The notes under the pieces are model-generated. The model was given only the letters and a program-made list of their open reading frames with translations, was not told where the DNA came from and ran no database searches. A DNA stretch of 49,019 bases from Methylobacterium sp. (GTDB lineage Bacteria; Pseudomonadota; Alphaproteobacteria; Rhizobiales; Beijerinckiaceae). Below, in pieces: positions 35,815 through 44,503 of the stretch (within the stretch, counting starts at the first letter, position 1; each line of letters starts with the position of its first letter). Both the position numbers and the translations under genes were made by a program. The stretch lies in the NCBI RefSeq assembly GCF_028290105.1, contig NZ_JAQGKL010000088.1, positions 1 through 49,019 of the forward strand, written 5' to 3'.

Positions 35815-36187
35815 TAGCGCCACCGCGCTCGGGCTGGTCGCGCTTTTGGGACTTGCCGCCTGCGAGAGTTCGGTGGACCGCCAGCGGGCCGCGATCTGCC
35901 GGCGCGTCGTGCCGGCCTTGGCACCGCCGGATACCAGCCTCAAGCTGCTGCGTGTGGCGACCGGCGCGACCTACGACGAGGTTCGGGTCGATTACGCGGT
36001 ATCGGGCCGGCCCGGACAGGCGGCGCGCCAGCGCTGGGTCGCCTGCGGATTCGGTCCCGGGGCCGAGCTCCTGAGTCTTGCCACGGAGGGCGGCCCGGTC
36101 AACGGCGCCAGCCTCTACCTGCTGCGCCACTACTACCTCGATACGCCGGAGGCCGCCGCCGCCGATCCCGGCGCCGGGACCCGCTGA
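35807..36187 (+). CDS. Small lipoprotein of unknown function
   Basis: A 126-residue protein with an N-terminal lipoprotein signal (RFSATALGLVALLGLAAC) and the lipobox Cys near residue 19. The mature part has two further cysteines (ICRRVV and VACGFG) and a helix YLLRHYYL. No family is recognised. The start is the third of three GTGAGGTT units after hemB; the earlier two GTG codons are out of frame and stop after five codons, so translation probably depends on coupling to hemB. Confidence 0.75.
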
Positions 36188-36307
36188 GGCACACCGCGCG
36201 GAGATAGGTTCCTCGTTGCCGGATCTTGAGTCCGGTGCGGTGCAAACCCATGTCTCGACGCGGAATGCAGCCGCTCCATCCCGCGAGCGCCGCTCAGGAG
36301 CGCCACC

Positions 36308-36796
36308 ATGCGCGAGACCCAAAGCCCCTACGCCGAGCGCGTCCAGACCGGCTACGCCCCCCAGTTTCCCGTGCCCTACGTGCGCGGCAGCCTCGGCGCC
36401 CGCTTCGTCGCCTATCTCCTCGACATCCTGTTCATCTTCGGATTCACGGCGCTCCTGACCCTGGTGATCACCGTGATCGGCGCGCTGACCTTCGGCCTCG
36501 GCTGGACGCTGTTCGCGATCCTCCCCGCCAGCGGCATCCTCTACAGCGCGCTGACCGTGGGGGGCGCCGGCCAGGGTACCTGGGGTATGCGGATGATGGG
36601 CCTGCGCGTCGTGGCGCCCGAGAGCGGCGCCCGGGTCGACTACCTCACGGCGGCGATCCATGCGCTCCTGTTCTACGTGGCGGTGGCCTCGGCCTTCGTG
36701 CTCTGGGCCCTCGATGTTGGCATCGGCCTCGTGCGTGCCGATCGCCGCCTCGGCCATGACCTCATCCTCGGCCTCGCCGTGGTGCGCGCCACCTGA
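36308..36796 (+). CDS. RDD-family membrane protein
   Basis: A 162-residue protein with about four hydrophobic helices. [19 protein letters not shown] contains the Arg and Asp of the RDD motif; [13 protein letters not shown] and [16 protein letters not shown] are the other conserved RDD segments. Some RDD proteins have been implicated in ion/proton exchange; the role here is unknown. CAGGAG lies 8 bp before the ATG. Confidence 0.87.
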   Translation: MRETQSPYAERVQTGYAPQFPVPYVRGSLGARFVAYLLDILFIFGFTALLTLVITVIGALTFGLGWTLFAILPASGILYSALTVGGAGQGTWGMRMMGLRVVAPESGARVDYLTAAIHALLFYVAVASAFVLWALDVGIGLVRADRRLGHDLILGLAVVRAT

Positions 36797-36957
36797 GATC
36801 CCGCGACGCCAAAGGCGGTTCGGGCGAAGGGACCGGGAAGGTTTCGCACGAAATCGTCGCGGGTGCCCTGCGGGGTGTTGAGCCGGCCCGCGTTGCGGAT
36901 ACACTCAAGTCTTGGGGCGCGCCTTTCGCAATCCCCGCGCGGCGAGCGACGGACAGC

Positions 36958-37704
36958 GTGACGAGCCATTCCCGTGACACCCCGCAATTCTACCTGACGG
37001 CGCCCTCCGCCTGCCCCTACCTGCCGGGGCAGGAGGAACGGAAGGTCTTCACCCACCTCGTGGGCCGCCGGGCCCGGGACCTCAACGAGATCCTGACGCA
37101 GGGTGGCTTTCGCCGGTCGCAGACCATCGCCTATCGGCCGGCCTGCGAATCCTGCCGCGCCTGCATCTCGGTGCGGGTGGTGGTGGCCGACTTCCTTCCC
37201 TCGGGCAGCCAGCGCCGCATCCTGCAGCGCAACGCGGACCTCGTCGGCAATCCGGAGCCTAACCGCCCTGCCTCCGAGCAATACGCCCTGTTTCGGCGCT
37301 ACCTCGACGCCCGCCATGGCGATGGCGGCATGGTCGACATGACTGTGCTCGACTACGCCATGATGATCGAGGACAGTCACGTGGACACCCACCTCGTGGC
37401 CTATCGCCGACGGGGCCCCGACACGGCGATCAACGGGCGCGGCACCGGGCCGACCGTCGCGCTCTGCCTCACCGACGTGCTCTCCGACGGCTTGTCGATG
37501 GTCTACTCGTTCTACGATCCGGCCGAGGCGCACCGCTCGCTCGGCACCTACATGATCCTCGACCATATCCGCCGCGCGGCCGATCTCGGCCTGCCCTACC
37601 TCTACCTCGGCTACTGGGTCGAGGGCTCGCGCAAGATGGACTACAAGGCCCGCTTCACTCCGCAGGAGCGCCTGATGGGACCGGGCTGGCAGCGGGTGGA
37701 GTAG
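36958..37704 (+). CDS. bpt: Aspartate/glutamate leucyltransferase (arginyltransferase family)
   Basis: A 248-residue Bpt enzyme, which moves Leu from Leu-tRNA to N-terminal Asp or Glu of proteins, marking them for ClpAP via the N-degron pathway. The N-terminal cysteines are in [20 protein letters not shown] and [16 protein letters not shown] (ACxxC). The C-terminal acetyltransferase-like core has SYFYDP-type [20 protein letters not shown] and [23 protein letters not shown] is the likely start. Confidence 0.93.
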   Translation: MTSHSRDTPQFYLTAPSACPYLPGQEERKVFTHLVGRRARDLNEILTQGGFRRSQTIAYRPACESCRACISVRVVVADFLPSGSQRRILQRNADLVGNPEPNRPASEQYALFRRYLDARHGDGGMVDMTVLDYAMMIEDSHVDTHLVAYRRRGPDTAINGRGTGPTVALCLTDVLSDGLSMVYSFYDPAEAHRSLGTYMILDHIRRAADLGLPYLYLGYWVEGSRKMDYKARFTPQERLMGPGWQRVE

Positions 37705-37723
37705 GCTCCACCCGCTCGCGATA

Positions 37724-39865
37724 TCAGAACTTCGCGATGATCTGCGCCCGGATGGTGCGGGGCGCGCCGGGCGTGATGTTCTGGTTGTTGTCGGCCGTGT
37801 AGATGTAGCGCCGGTCGAACAGGTTCTCGATGTTCACCTGGGCCCGCACGGATTCGGAGATGTTGTAGAACAACCCGAGGTCGAAGCGGGTGTAGCCCGG
37901 CAGCCGCACGGTGTCGTCGGAGGTGGCGAAGGTGTGGGTCTGGTGGATCACGCCGATGCCGATGCCGAGCTGCGGGGTGATGTCGAACTTGTTCCAGAGC
38001 GAGACGCTGTTGAACGGCACCAGCCCGACGGTGTTGCCCCTCACGATGGTCGCCGAGGTGTTGCTCTCGATGCGGGCATCGGTGAAGGCGTAGCCGCCGG
38101 CGACCTGCCACCAGTCGGTGACGTAGCCGTTGGCCCCGATCTCGGCGCCCTGCGTGTTGGTCTTGCCCGACAGGATGAAGAAGCCGGCATTGTTCGGGTC
38201 GGCCAGCCGCTGGTTGGTGCGGTCGAGGTTGTAGAGGGCGCCTGTGACCTGGAAGGTCGGGGTGACGTCGTACTTCACGCCGACCTCGAGGTTCTGGAAA
38301 CCCTCCGGCTTGGCGATGGCGAGACCCGGCGAGAAGGTGCCGATCTGGTCGCCCGAGGACGGCAGGTAGGACACGCTGTAGCTGCCGTAGAAGGCGAGGT
38401 TCGCCAGGGGCTTGATGACCAGGCCGGCGCGCGGCGAGACGAGGTTGTCGACCCGCGCGTTGACGAGGCCCGTGGCACGGCCCTGCGAAGAGAAGTCGAA
38501 GTAGTCGTAGCGCAGGCCGCCGACGATCTGGACGTACTCGTTGAGATCGATCTGGTCCTGGGCGTAGGCCGCGGCCAGGCCGAGATCGTAGCGGAAGTTG
38601 GCGTCGGTGGTTCCGTTGTTTCGGAACGTCACGGGCGCGCGGGTGAGCGGCGCCATCGGGTTGACCACCACGCTGGTGACGAGACTGTTGCCGGTGTTGA
38701 AGAAGGCGGTCTGCCGGAAGGCGAGGCCCTCCTGGTAGCCGAGCTCGAAGCCGGCGAGCAGGGTGTGCTTCACGTCGCCGGTGAGGAATTTATACGTGAA
38801 GTCGTTCTGGCTGAAGTAGTTGGTCCGATCGGTCTCGTTGCGGTAGCCGGAGATCGCCACCTGCGTGCCGGCCGCGTTGACGGGCGCGTTCGGCAGGGTG
38901 TTGGCGTAGAAGCGGTTGTAGTCGGCAAAGCGCAGCTGGTTGCGCATCTGCACGCCCGACTCGAAGGTGTGGTCGAGGGTGGCGGTGGCGATGTTGGCGT
39001 CCACCCGCGTGGTGTTCACGTCCGGATTGCCGAAGAACGTCCGGATGTTGTTCCTGTAGTTGTAGGGCCGGCCGTTCTGCGAGGGTATCCCGCGATCGGG
39101 GAAGCGGTCGTCGTGGAAGAACTCGTAGGAGAGCTTCAGCGTGGTGGCCGGTCCGAGCAGGAACGTCATCGTCGGATTGATGCCGTAACGCTGCAGCTCC
39201 CCGAACTGGCGGTAGGTCTGGCTGTCCTCGAACACCCCGTTGAGGCGGAAGAACACGCTGTCGCTGATTCGGTCGCCCAAATCGACGGCCACGCGCTTCT
39301 GGTTGAACTGACCGAATCCCGTCACGATCTGGCGCACGCGCAGGCCGTCCGCCTCCTTGAGGACGCGGTTGATCACGCCGCCGCCGCCGCCGCGCCCGAA
39401 GATGAGCGAATCGGGACCTTTGAGCACCTCGATACGCTCGATGTTGTAGAGGTCGCGAAAGTACTGGACGTCGTCGCGCACGCCGTTGACGAAGAAGTCC
39501 GCGTTGGTCTTCTGGCCCCGGATGACGACCTCGTCGCGGTTGCTCTCGCCCTGAGCCGGGATCACGCCGGGCACATAGCGAAGCTGGTCCGTGAGGTTCT
39601 GGAAGTTCTGGTCCCGAACCTGCTCCTGGCTGATGACCGTGATCGATTGCGGCGTGTCGAGGAGCGGCGTGTCGGTCTTCGTGGCGCTGCGGGTCGCCCG
39701 GGTCAGGTAGCCGACCGTGTTCCCGCGCACGCCCTCGACGCTGAGCTGATCGAGCGTGACCGCCGTGCCCTCCGGCAGCACCGCCGGCTGGGCCTGCGCA
39801 CCCGCCGTCAGGGCGGTGCCGCACATCAGAAGCGCGGAGATCTTGAAGGTCGTTTGCGTGCCCAT
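37724..39865 (-). CDS. TonB-dependent siderophore receptor
   Basis: A 713-residue outer-membrane receptor. Signal peptide at about 1-25 (TTFKISALLMCGTALTAGAQA), plug domain (DTPQSITVISQEQVRDQNFQ, VVIRGQKTNADFFVNGVRD, IERIEVLKGPDSLIFGRGG) and a 22-strand barrel ending IRAQIIAKF with the terminal Phe. The plug resembles FhuA/FcuA-type ferric siderophore receptors. The ATG at 39865 has AAGG close upstream; a GTG 12 bp earlier is possible. Expression is probably iron-controlled; a 22-bp inverted repeat lies 143 bp upstream. Confidence 0.92.
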   Translation of the reverse strand: MGTQTTFKISALLMCGTALTAGAQAQPAVLPEGTAVTLDQLSVEGVRGNTVGYLTRATRSATKTDTPLLDTPQSITVISQEQVRDQNFQNLTDQLRYVPGVIPAQGESNRDEVVIRGQKTNADFFVNGVRDDVQYFRDLYNIERIEVLKGPDSLIFGRGGGGGVINRVLKEADGLRVRQIVTGFGQFNQKRVAVDLGDRISDSVFFRLNGVFEDSQTYRQFGELQRYGINPTMTFLLGPATTLKLSYEFFHDDRFPDRGIPSQNGRPYNYRNNIRTFFGNPDVNTTRVDANIATATLDHTFESGVQMRNQLRFADYNRFYANTLPNAPVNAAGTQVAISGYRNETDRTNYFSQNDFTYKFLTGDVKHTLLAGFELGYQEGLAFRQTAFFNTGNSLVTSVVVNPMAPLTRAPVTFRNNGTTDANFRYDLGLAAAYAQDQIDLNEYVQIVGGLRYDYFDFSSQGRATGLVNARVDNLVSPRAGLVIKPLANLAFYGSYSVSYLPSSGDQIGTFSPGLAIAKPEGFQNLEVGVKYDVTPTFQVTGALYNLDRTNQRLADPNNAGFFILSGKTNTQGAEIGANGYVTDWWQVAGGYAFTDARIESNTSATIVRGNTVGLVPFNSVSLWNKFDITPQLGIGIGVIHQTHTFATSDDTVRLPGYTRFDLGLFYNISESVRAQVNIENLFDRRYIYTADNNQNITPGAPRTIRAQIIAKF

Positions 39866-40232
39866 CGCCTTGCCCACCCGACGTCGCGTCGTATCGTGTT
39901 GTCCTTGCGCCTGTTCCGTTCAGATCGGACGCGGTTTTGCCCGTCTAAGCGGAAGCGCGTTTCGAGCAAGCGGGCGGACAATTCAATCCTGAGCTATGTT
40001 TTGTATTGGTTCTAAGAACGGCTAGAACCTTGGTGGCAACATCCTCAGATCTTTCGGCAATGTTGTTGCCGGTTTTATGTCTGGAACTCTTCCAGGCTAT
40101 GCTGTTCCGGTTCCGGGTGTCACCGGAATGCAACGGTCCGGACGGGCGCCTGCGCCGCCTTGCGTTGAGCGCTTCGCCCGCGCGTGCTAGGCGCCCGCTA
40201 CCCTGTCCCGACGCGTTGATCCGAGGCGCCGC
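39866..40232. other. Divergent promoter region between the TonB receptor gene and purB
   Basis: 367 bp with no gene. Three inverted repeats: GGTTCTA-N8-TAGAACC (40008-40029), CTGGAA-CTC-TTCCAG (40081-40095) and TTCCGG-GTGTCA-CCGGAA (40111-40128). These are candidate regulator sites for either gene. Much of 39930-40110 is AT-richer than its surroundings, as expected for promoters. Confidence 0.6.
40008..40029. promoter_or_regulatory. 22-bp inverted repeat upstream of the TonB receptor gene
   Basis: GGTTCTA-AGAACGGC-TAGAACC: perfect 7-bp arms, 8-bp spacer. It does not fit the LexA GAAC-N7-GAAC spacing. Which gene it serves is unclear. Confidence 0.5.
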
Positions 40233-41540
40233 ATGATCCCCCGTTACAGCCGCCCCGAGATGACCGCGATCTGGTCCCCCGAAACGCGCTTCCGGATCTG
40301 GTTCGAGATCGAGGCGCACGCCACCACGGCGCTCGCCGAACTCGGCGTCGTCCCGAAGGAAGCCGCAGAGACGATCTGGGCGAAGGGCCGCGACGCGGTC
40401 TTCGACGTGGCGCGCATCGACGCCATCGAGGCCGTGACCAAGCACGACGTCATCGCGTTCCTGACCCATCTGGCCGAGATCGTCGGGCCCGACGCGCGCT
40501 TCGTCCACCAGGGCATGACCTCCTCCGACGTCCTCGACACCTGCCTCAACGTGCAGCTCGTGCGCGCCGCCGACCTGCTGATCAAGGACGTCGACGCCCT
40601 GCTCGCCGCGATCAAGCGCCGGGCCTTCGAGCACAAGCTGACCCCGACCATCGGCCGCTCGCACGGCATCCACGCCGAGCCCGTCACCTTCGGCCTGAAG
40701 CTGGCGCAGGCCTATGCGGAGTTCGAGCGCAACCGCGCCCGCCTCGTCGCCGCGCGAGAGGAGATCGCCACCTGCGCCATCTCCGGCGCGGTCGGCACCT
40801 TCGCCAACATCGACCCGCGCGTGGAGGAATACGTCGCGAAAGCCATGGGCCTGACGCCCGAGCCCGTCTCGACGCAGGTGATCCCGCGCGACCGCCACGC
40901 CATGTTCTTCGCGATCCTGGGCGTCGTCGCCAGTTCCGTGGAGCGCCTCTCCATCGAGGTGCGCCACCTCCAGCGCACGGAGGTGCTGGAGGCCGAGGAG
41001 TTCTTCTCCGAGGGGCAGAAGGGCTCCTCGGCCATGCCGCACAAGCGCAACCCCGTGCTCACCGAGAACCTCACGGGTCTCGCCCGCATGGTGCGCTCCT
41101 ACGCGCTGCCCGCCATGGAGAACGTGGCGCTGTGGCACGAGCGGGACATCTCGCATTCCTCCGTGGAGCGCATGATCGGCCCCGACGCCACCGTCACCCT
41201 CGACTTCGCGCTGGGCCGCCTCACCGGCGTCATCGACAAGCTGCTGATCTACCCCGAGACCATGCGGCGCAACCTCGACAAGCTCGGCGGCCTCGTCCAC
41301 TCGCAGCGCGTGCTGCTGGCCCTGACCCAGGCCGGCGTCTCGCGCGAGGATGCCTACCGCCTCGTCCAGCGCAACGCGATGCCGGTCTGGCGTGGCGAGG
41401 GGGACTTCCTGGCGCTCCTCAAGGCCGACGCCGACGTGATCGCCGCGCTCACTCCACAGCAGATCGAGGAATGCTTCGACCTCGGCTACCACTTCAAGCA
41501 CGTGGACACGATCTTTTCGCGCGTGTTCGGGGCCTCCTGA
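40233..41540 (+). CDS. purB: Adenylosuccinate lyase
   Basis: A 435-residue fumarase/aspartase-superfamily enzyme acting twice in purine synthesis: on SAICAR and on adenylosuccinate. The conserved parts are TKHDVIAFLTHLAE, HQGMTSSDVLDT, TIGRSHGIHAEPVTFG with the catalytic His, and the signature GSSAMPHKRNP in the mobile loop. The length is normal. purA follows 1.5 kb downstream on the same strand with two genes between. Confidence 0.96.
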   Translation: MIPRYSRPEMTAIWSPETRFRIWFEIEAHATTALAELGVVPKEAAETIWAKGRDAVFDVARIDAIEAVTKHDVIAFLTHLAEIVGPDARFVHQGMTSSDVLDTCLNVQLVRAADLLIKDVDALLAAIKRRAFEHKLTPTIGRSHGIHAEPVTFGLKLAQAYAEFERNRARLVAAREEIATCAISGAVGTFANIDPRVEEYVAKAMGLTPEPVSTQVIPRDRHAMFFAILGVVASSVERLSIEVRHLQRTEVLEAEEFFSEGQKGSSAMPHKRNPVLTENLTGLARMVRSYALPAMENVALWHERDISHSSVERMIGPDATVTLDFALGRLTGVIDKLLIYPETMRRNLDKLGGLVHSQRVLLALTQAGVSREDAYRLVQRNAMPVWRGEGDFLALLKADADVIAALTPQQIEECFDLGYHFKHVDTIFSRVFGAS

Positions 41541-41604
41541 GCCCCGCCGCGCACGGTTCCTGCGTCCCGCCGTCGAGATGCCCGTCGAGAAAGAGGTAAG
41601 CCCC

Positions 41605-42465
41605 GTGTCCCAAGCCCGCATCGTCTATCTCAACGGCGACTTCCTGCCCTTCGCCGAGGCGCGCGTGCCGATCATGGACCGGGGCTTCCTCTTCGCCGAC
41701 GGGATCTACGAGGTCTCGGCGGTGCTCGACGGGCGCCTCGTGGACAACGAGGCGCATCTCGCCCGCCTCGACCGGTCGCTGGGCGAGATCGACATCCGCA
41801 ACCCCCACTCCCTTTCCGAGTGGGTGGCGCTGCAGACCGACCTCGTCGCGCGCAACGGCCTATCCGAGGGGCTGGTCTACATGCAGGTGACGCGCGGCGT
41901 GTACGAGCGTGACTTCGCCTATCCGCCGGCCGACACGGCGCCCACCGTGATGATGTTCACGCAGGCCAAGGCCGTCGCCAAGAACCCGCTGGCCGAGAGC
42001 GGCGCCAAGGTCATCACCGTGCCGGACCTGCGCTGGAAGCGCCGGGACATCAAGTCGGTGGCCCTGCTCGCCCAGGTGCTGGCGAAGCAACAGGCCGCCG
42101 CCGCGGGGGTCGCCGAGGCCTGGATGGTCGAGGACGACGCGGTGACGGAGGGCTCGTCTTCCACCGCGTTCATCATCACCAAGGGGGGCACGCTGGTCAC
42201 CCGCCCGCTTTCCACCGCCCTCCTGCCCGGCATCACCCGGCAGGCGGTCTTGCGTCTGGCCGCCGAGACGGGCCTGACCCTGGAGGAGCGCCTGTTCGGC
42301 GTCGCCGAGGCGAAGGATGCCGCGGAAGCCTTCTACACCAGCGCCTCCGCCTTCGTGATGCCGGTGGTGGCCATCGACGGGCACGTCGTCGGCGAGGGGC
42401 GTCCCGGCGCGCACACCCGGCGCCTGCGCGAACTCTACCTCGGCATGGCCCGCGAGAGCGTCTGA
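41605..42465 (+). CDS. D-amino-acid transaminase-like class IV aminotransferase
   Basis: A 286-residue PLP enzyme of fold type IV. IVYLNGDFLPFAEARVPIMD (about 5-24), RGFLFADGIYEV, YMQVTRGVYERDF, the PLP lysine in RRDIKSVALLAQ, and the Glu in WMVEDDAVTEGSSSTAF; the group includes D-alanine transaminase and branched-chain aminotransferases, and VTRG-x-ERDFAYP favours the D-amino-acid branch. The GTG at 41605 is chosen because GAGGTAAG lies 7 bp upstream; an ATG 27 bp earlier lacks one. It may supply D-Glu or D-Ala for peptidoglycan. Confidence 0.85.
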   Translation: MSQARIVYLNGDFLPFAEARVPIMDRGFLFADGIYEVSAVLDGRLVDNEAHLARLDRSLGEIDIRNPHSLSEWVALQTDLVARNGLSEGLVYMQVTRGVYERDFAYPPADTAPTVMMFTQAKAVAKNPLAESGAKVITVPDLRWKRRDIKSVALLAQVLAKQQAAAAGVAEAWMVEDDAVTEGSSSTAFIITKGGTLVTRPLSTALLPGITRQAVLRLAAETGLTLEERLFGVAEAKDAAEAFYTSASAFVMPVVAIDGHVVGEGRPGAHTRRLRELYLGMARESV

Positions 42466-42574
42466 GCGCCGCCCGCGCGGGCACGCGCCGCGGAAGGACC
42501 ATCGTCCCAACAGAGGAACGGTTCGGCGCCGGGCCTGTTCTCCCTCGAACCCTACAACCGGGACAGGAGACTTC

Positions 42575-42907
42575 ATGCGCGCCATCCTCACCCTCGCCGT
42601 CGGCCTCACCCTCGTGGCGGGGTCGGCCCTCGCGCAGTCGCCCGACGCGCCCTTGAAGGGCCGGGACAGCGATCCGGCCCTGCCGCCGCCGAACCAAACC
42701 ATCCCCGACAAGATCCGCCCGTCCGACGGTTCCGCCGACAAGGGCACCTTGAGCGACAAGCTCGAGAAGAGCGACGGCGTGATCAAGCCGCCGGGCAATA
42801 CGGCCCCCGGGATGGTGGTGACGCCGCCCGAGACGAATACGGGGTCGATGCCGGTGATCAAGCCCGGCGACCTGCCCGGTCGCGAGCCCGGGACAGAGGC
42901 GCGCTGA
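42575..42907 (+). CDS. Secreted proline-rich small protein
   Basis: A 110-residue exported protein: signal peptide RAILTLAVGLTLVAGSALA with cleavage near residue 20, then a mature part rich in Pro, Asp, Lys and Gly (KGRDSDPALPPPNQTIPDKI) with no predicted fold. ACAGGAG lies 8 bp before the ATG. Similar disordered periplasmic proteins are common in Methylobacterium but have no known role. A weak EcfG-like promoter (GGAAC-N16-TGTT) lies at 42515-42539. Confidence 0.75.
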   Translation: MRAILTLAVGLTLVAGSALAQSPDAPLKGRDSDPALPPPNQTIPDKIRPSDGSADKGTLSDKLEKSDGVIKPPGNTAPGMVVTPPETNTGSMPVIKPGDLPGREPGTEAR

Positions 42908-43050
42908 GCCTCGTCCCGGCCCGTTCGGGGGCCGGCCGAGCCCCTTGCTTGATTTCCGCGCACGGATCGCGGAAAGACCCGTGACAGCAGAGCGGTCCGC
43001 CCGACAGGTCGGGCTGCTTTCGCGCGGGTTACGGCACAGGTTTCAGGTGA

Positions 43051-44343
43051 ATGGCAAACGTCGTCGTCGTAGGCGCCCAGTGGGGTGACGAAGGCAAGGG
43101 CAAGATCGTCGATTGGCTCTCCGAGCAGGCCGACGTGGTGGTCCGCTTCCAGGGCGGCCACAACGCCGGCCACACGCTGGTCATCGACGGCGTCACCTAC
43201 AAGCTGGCGCTGCTGCCCTCGGGCGTGGTACGCGGCGGCAAGCTCTCGGTGATCGGCAACGGCGTGGTGGTCGATCCCTGGCATCTCGTGGACGAGATCG
43301 CCCGCCTCCAGGCGCAGGGCGTCGAGATCTCCCCCCGCACCCTGCGGATCGCCGACAACGCCACCCTGATCCTGCCGCTCCACCGCGAGCTCGACCATTT
43401 CCGCGAGACCTCGAATGCGGGTCTCAAGATCGGCACCACCAAGCGCGGCATCGGCCCGGCCTACGAGGACAAGGTCGGCCGGCGCGCCATCCGGGTGGTC
43501 GACCTCGCCGACGAGACCACGCTGGAAGCTAAGATCGAGCGGGTGCTGACCCACCACAATGCGCTCCGCCGGGGCCTCGGCATCGCCGAGGTGGATGCCG
43601 GCGCGCTGCTTTCCGAACTGAAGGCGATCGCCCCCACCATCCTGCCCTTCGCCGAGCCCGTTTGGAAGCTCCTCGATGACGAGCGCCGCGCGGGCAAGCG
43701 CATCCTGTTCGAGGGCGCCCAAGGGGCGCTCCTCGACGTCGATCACGGCACCTACCCGTTCGTGACCTCCTCCAACATCGTCGCCGCCCAGGCCGCCACG
43801 GGCTCCGGCATGGGCCCGTCCGCCATCGGCTACGTGCTCGGCATCGCCAAGGCCTACACCACCCGCGTCGGCGAAGGCCCCTTCCCCACCGAACTCTTCG
43901 ACGAGATCGGCGAGCTGATCGGCGCCAAGGGCCGCGAGTTCGGCGTCAACACCGGGCGCAAGCGCCGCTGCGGCTGGTTCGACGCGGTGCTGGTGCGCCA
44001 GACCGTGCGGACCTCCGGCATCGACGGCATCGCGTTGACCAAGCTCGACATCCTCGACGGCTTCGAGACCATCAAGGTCTGCACCGGCTACCGCCTCGAC
44101 GGCCAGGTGCTCGATCACCTGCCCGCCAACCAGGCGGCCCAGGCCAAGGTCGAGCCGATCTACGAGATCATCGAGGGATGGGCCGGCACCACGGCGGGCG
44201 CCCGCTCCTGGGCCGACCTGCCGGCGCAGGCGATCAAGTACGTGCGCCGCATCGAGGAATTGATCGGTGCGCCCGTCGCCCTGCTCTCGACGTCCCCCGA
44301 GCGGAACGACACCATCCTCATGCACAACCCCTTTGAGGACTGA
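43051..44343 (+). CDS. purA: Adenylosuccinate synthetase
   Basis: A 430-residue GTP-dependent enzyme joining IMP and aspartate in AMP synthesis. [15 protein letters not shown] (about 9-23) holds the catalytic Asp13-equivalent and P-loop-like segment; GGHNAGHTL with the catalytic His, [34 protein letters not shown], and [16 protein letters not shown] follow. All key motifs are present and the length is standard. Confidence 0.97.
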   Translation: MANVVVVGAQWGDEGKGKIVDWLSEQADVVVRFQGGHNAGHTLVIDGVTYKLALLPSGVVRGGKLSVIGNGVVVDPWHLVDEIARLQAQGVEISPRTLRIADNATLILPLHRELDHFRETSNAGLKIGTTKRGIGPAYEDKVGRRAIRVVDLADETTLEAKIERVLTHHNALRRGLGIAEVDAGALLSELKAIAPTILPFAEPVWKLLDDERRAGKRILFEGAQGALLDVDHGTYPFVTSSNIVAAQAATGSGMGPSAIGYVLGIAKAYTTRVGEGPFPTELFDEIGELIGAKGREFGVNTGRKRRCGWFDAVLVRQTVRTSGIDGIALTKLDILDGFETIKVCTGYRLDGQVLDHLPANQAAQAKVEPIYEIIEGWAGTTAGARSWADLPAQAIKYVRRIEELIGAPVALLSTSPERNDTILMHNPFED

Positions 44344-44503
44344 GGCGGTTTCACGCTTGCCGGGGATGAGGCCGCGTGAGGATGATGCGGCCGCGTCCAC
44401 GACGCCCGTGCGGCGGCCGCCGTGTCGCGCGGTGCGCCGCTCTCGGGGATTGCGGGACGGAGCGGCCAGCCAGCCGCCGGGACAAGGGCGGACCTGAGGC
44501 ACG

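Noticed and set aside
37934-40015. A 693-codon plus-strand frame opposite the TonB receptor
   Set aside because: Val/Glu/Asp/Arg-rich antisense shadow of a clear outer-membrane receptor.
40016-40028. Possible LexA box GAAC...GAAC upstream of the TonB receptor
   Set aside because: The half-sites are separated by 5 bp, not the 7 bp required by the alphaproteobacterial LexA operator.
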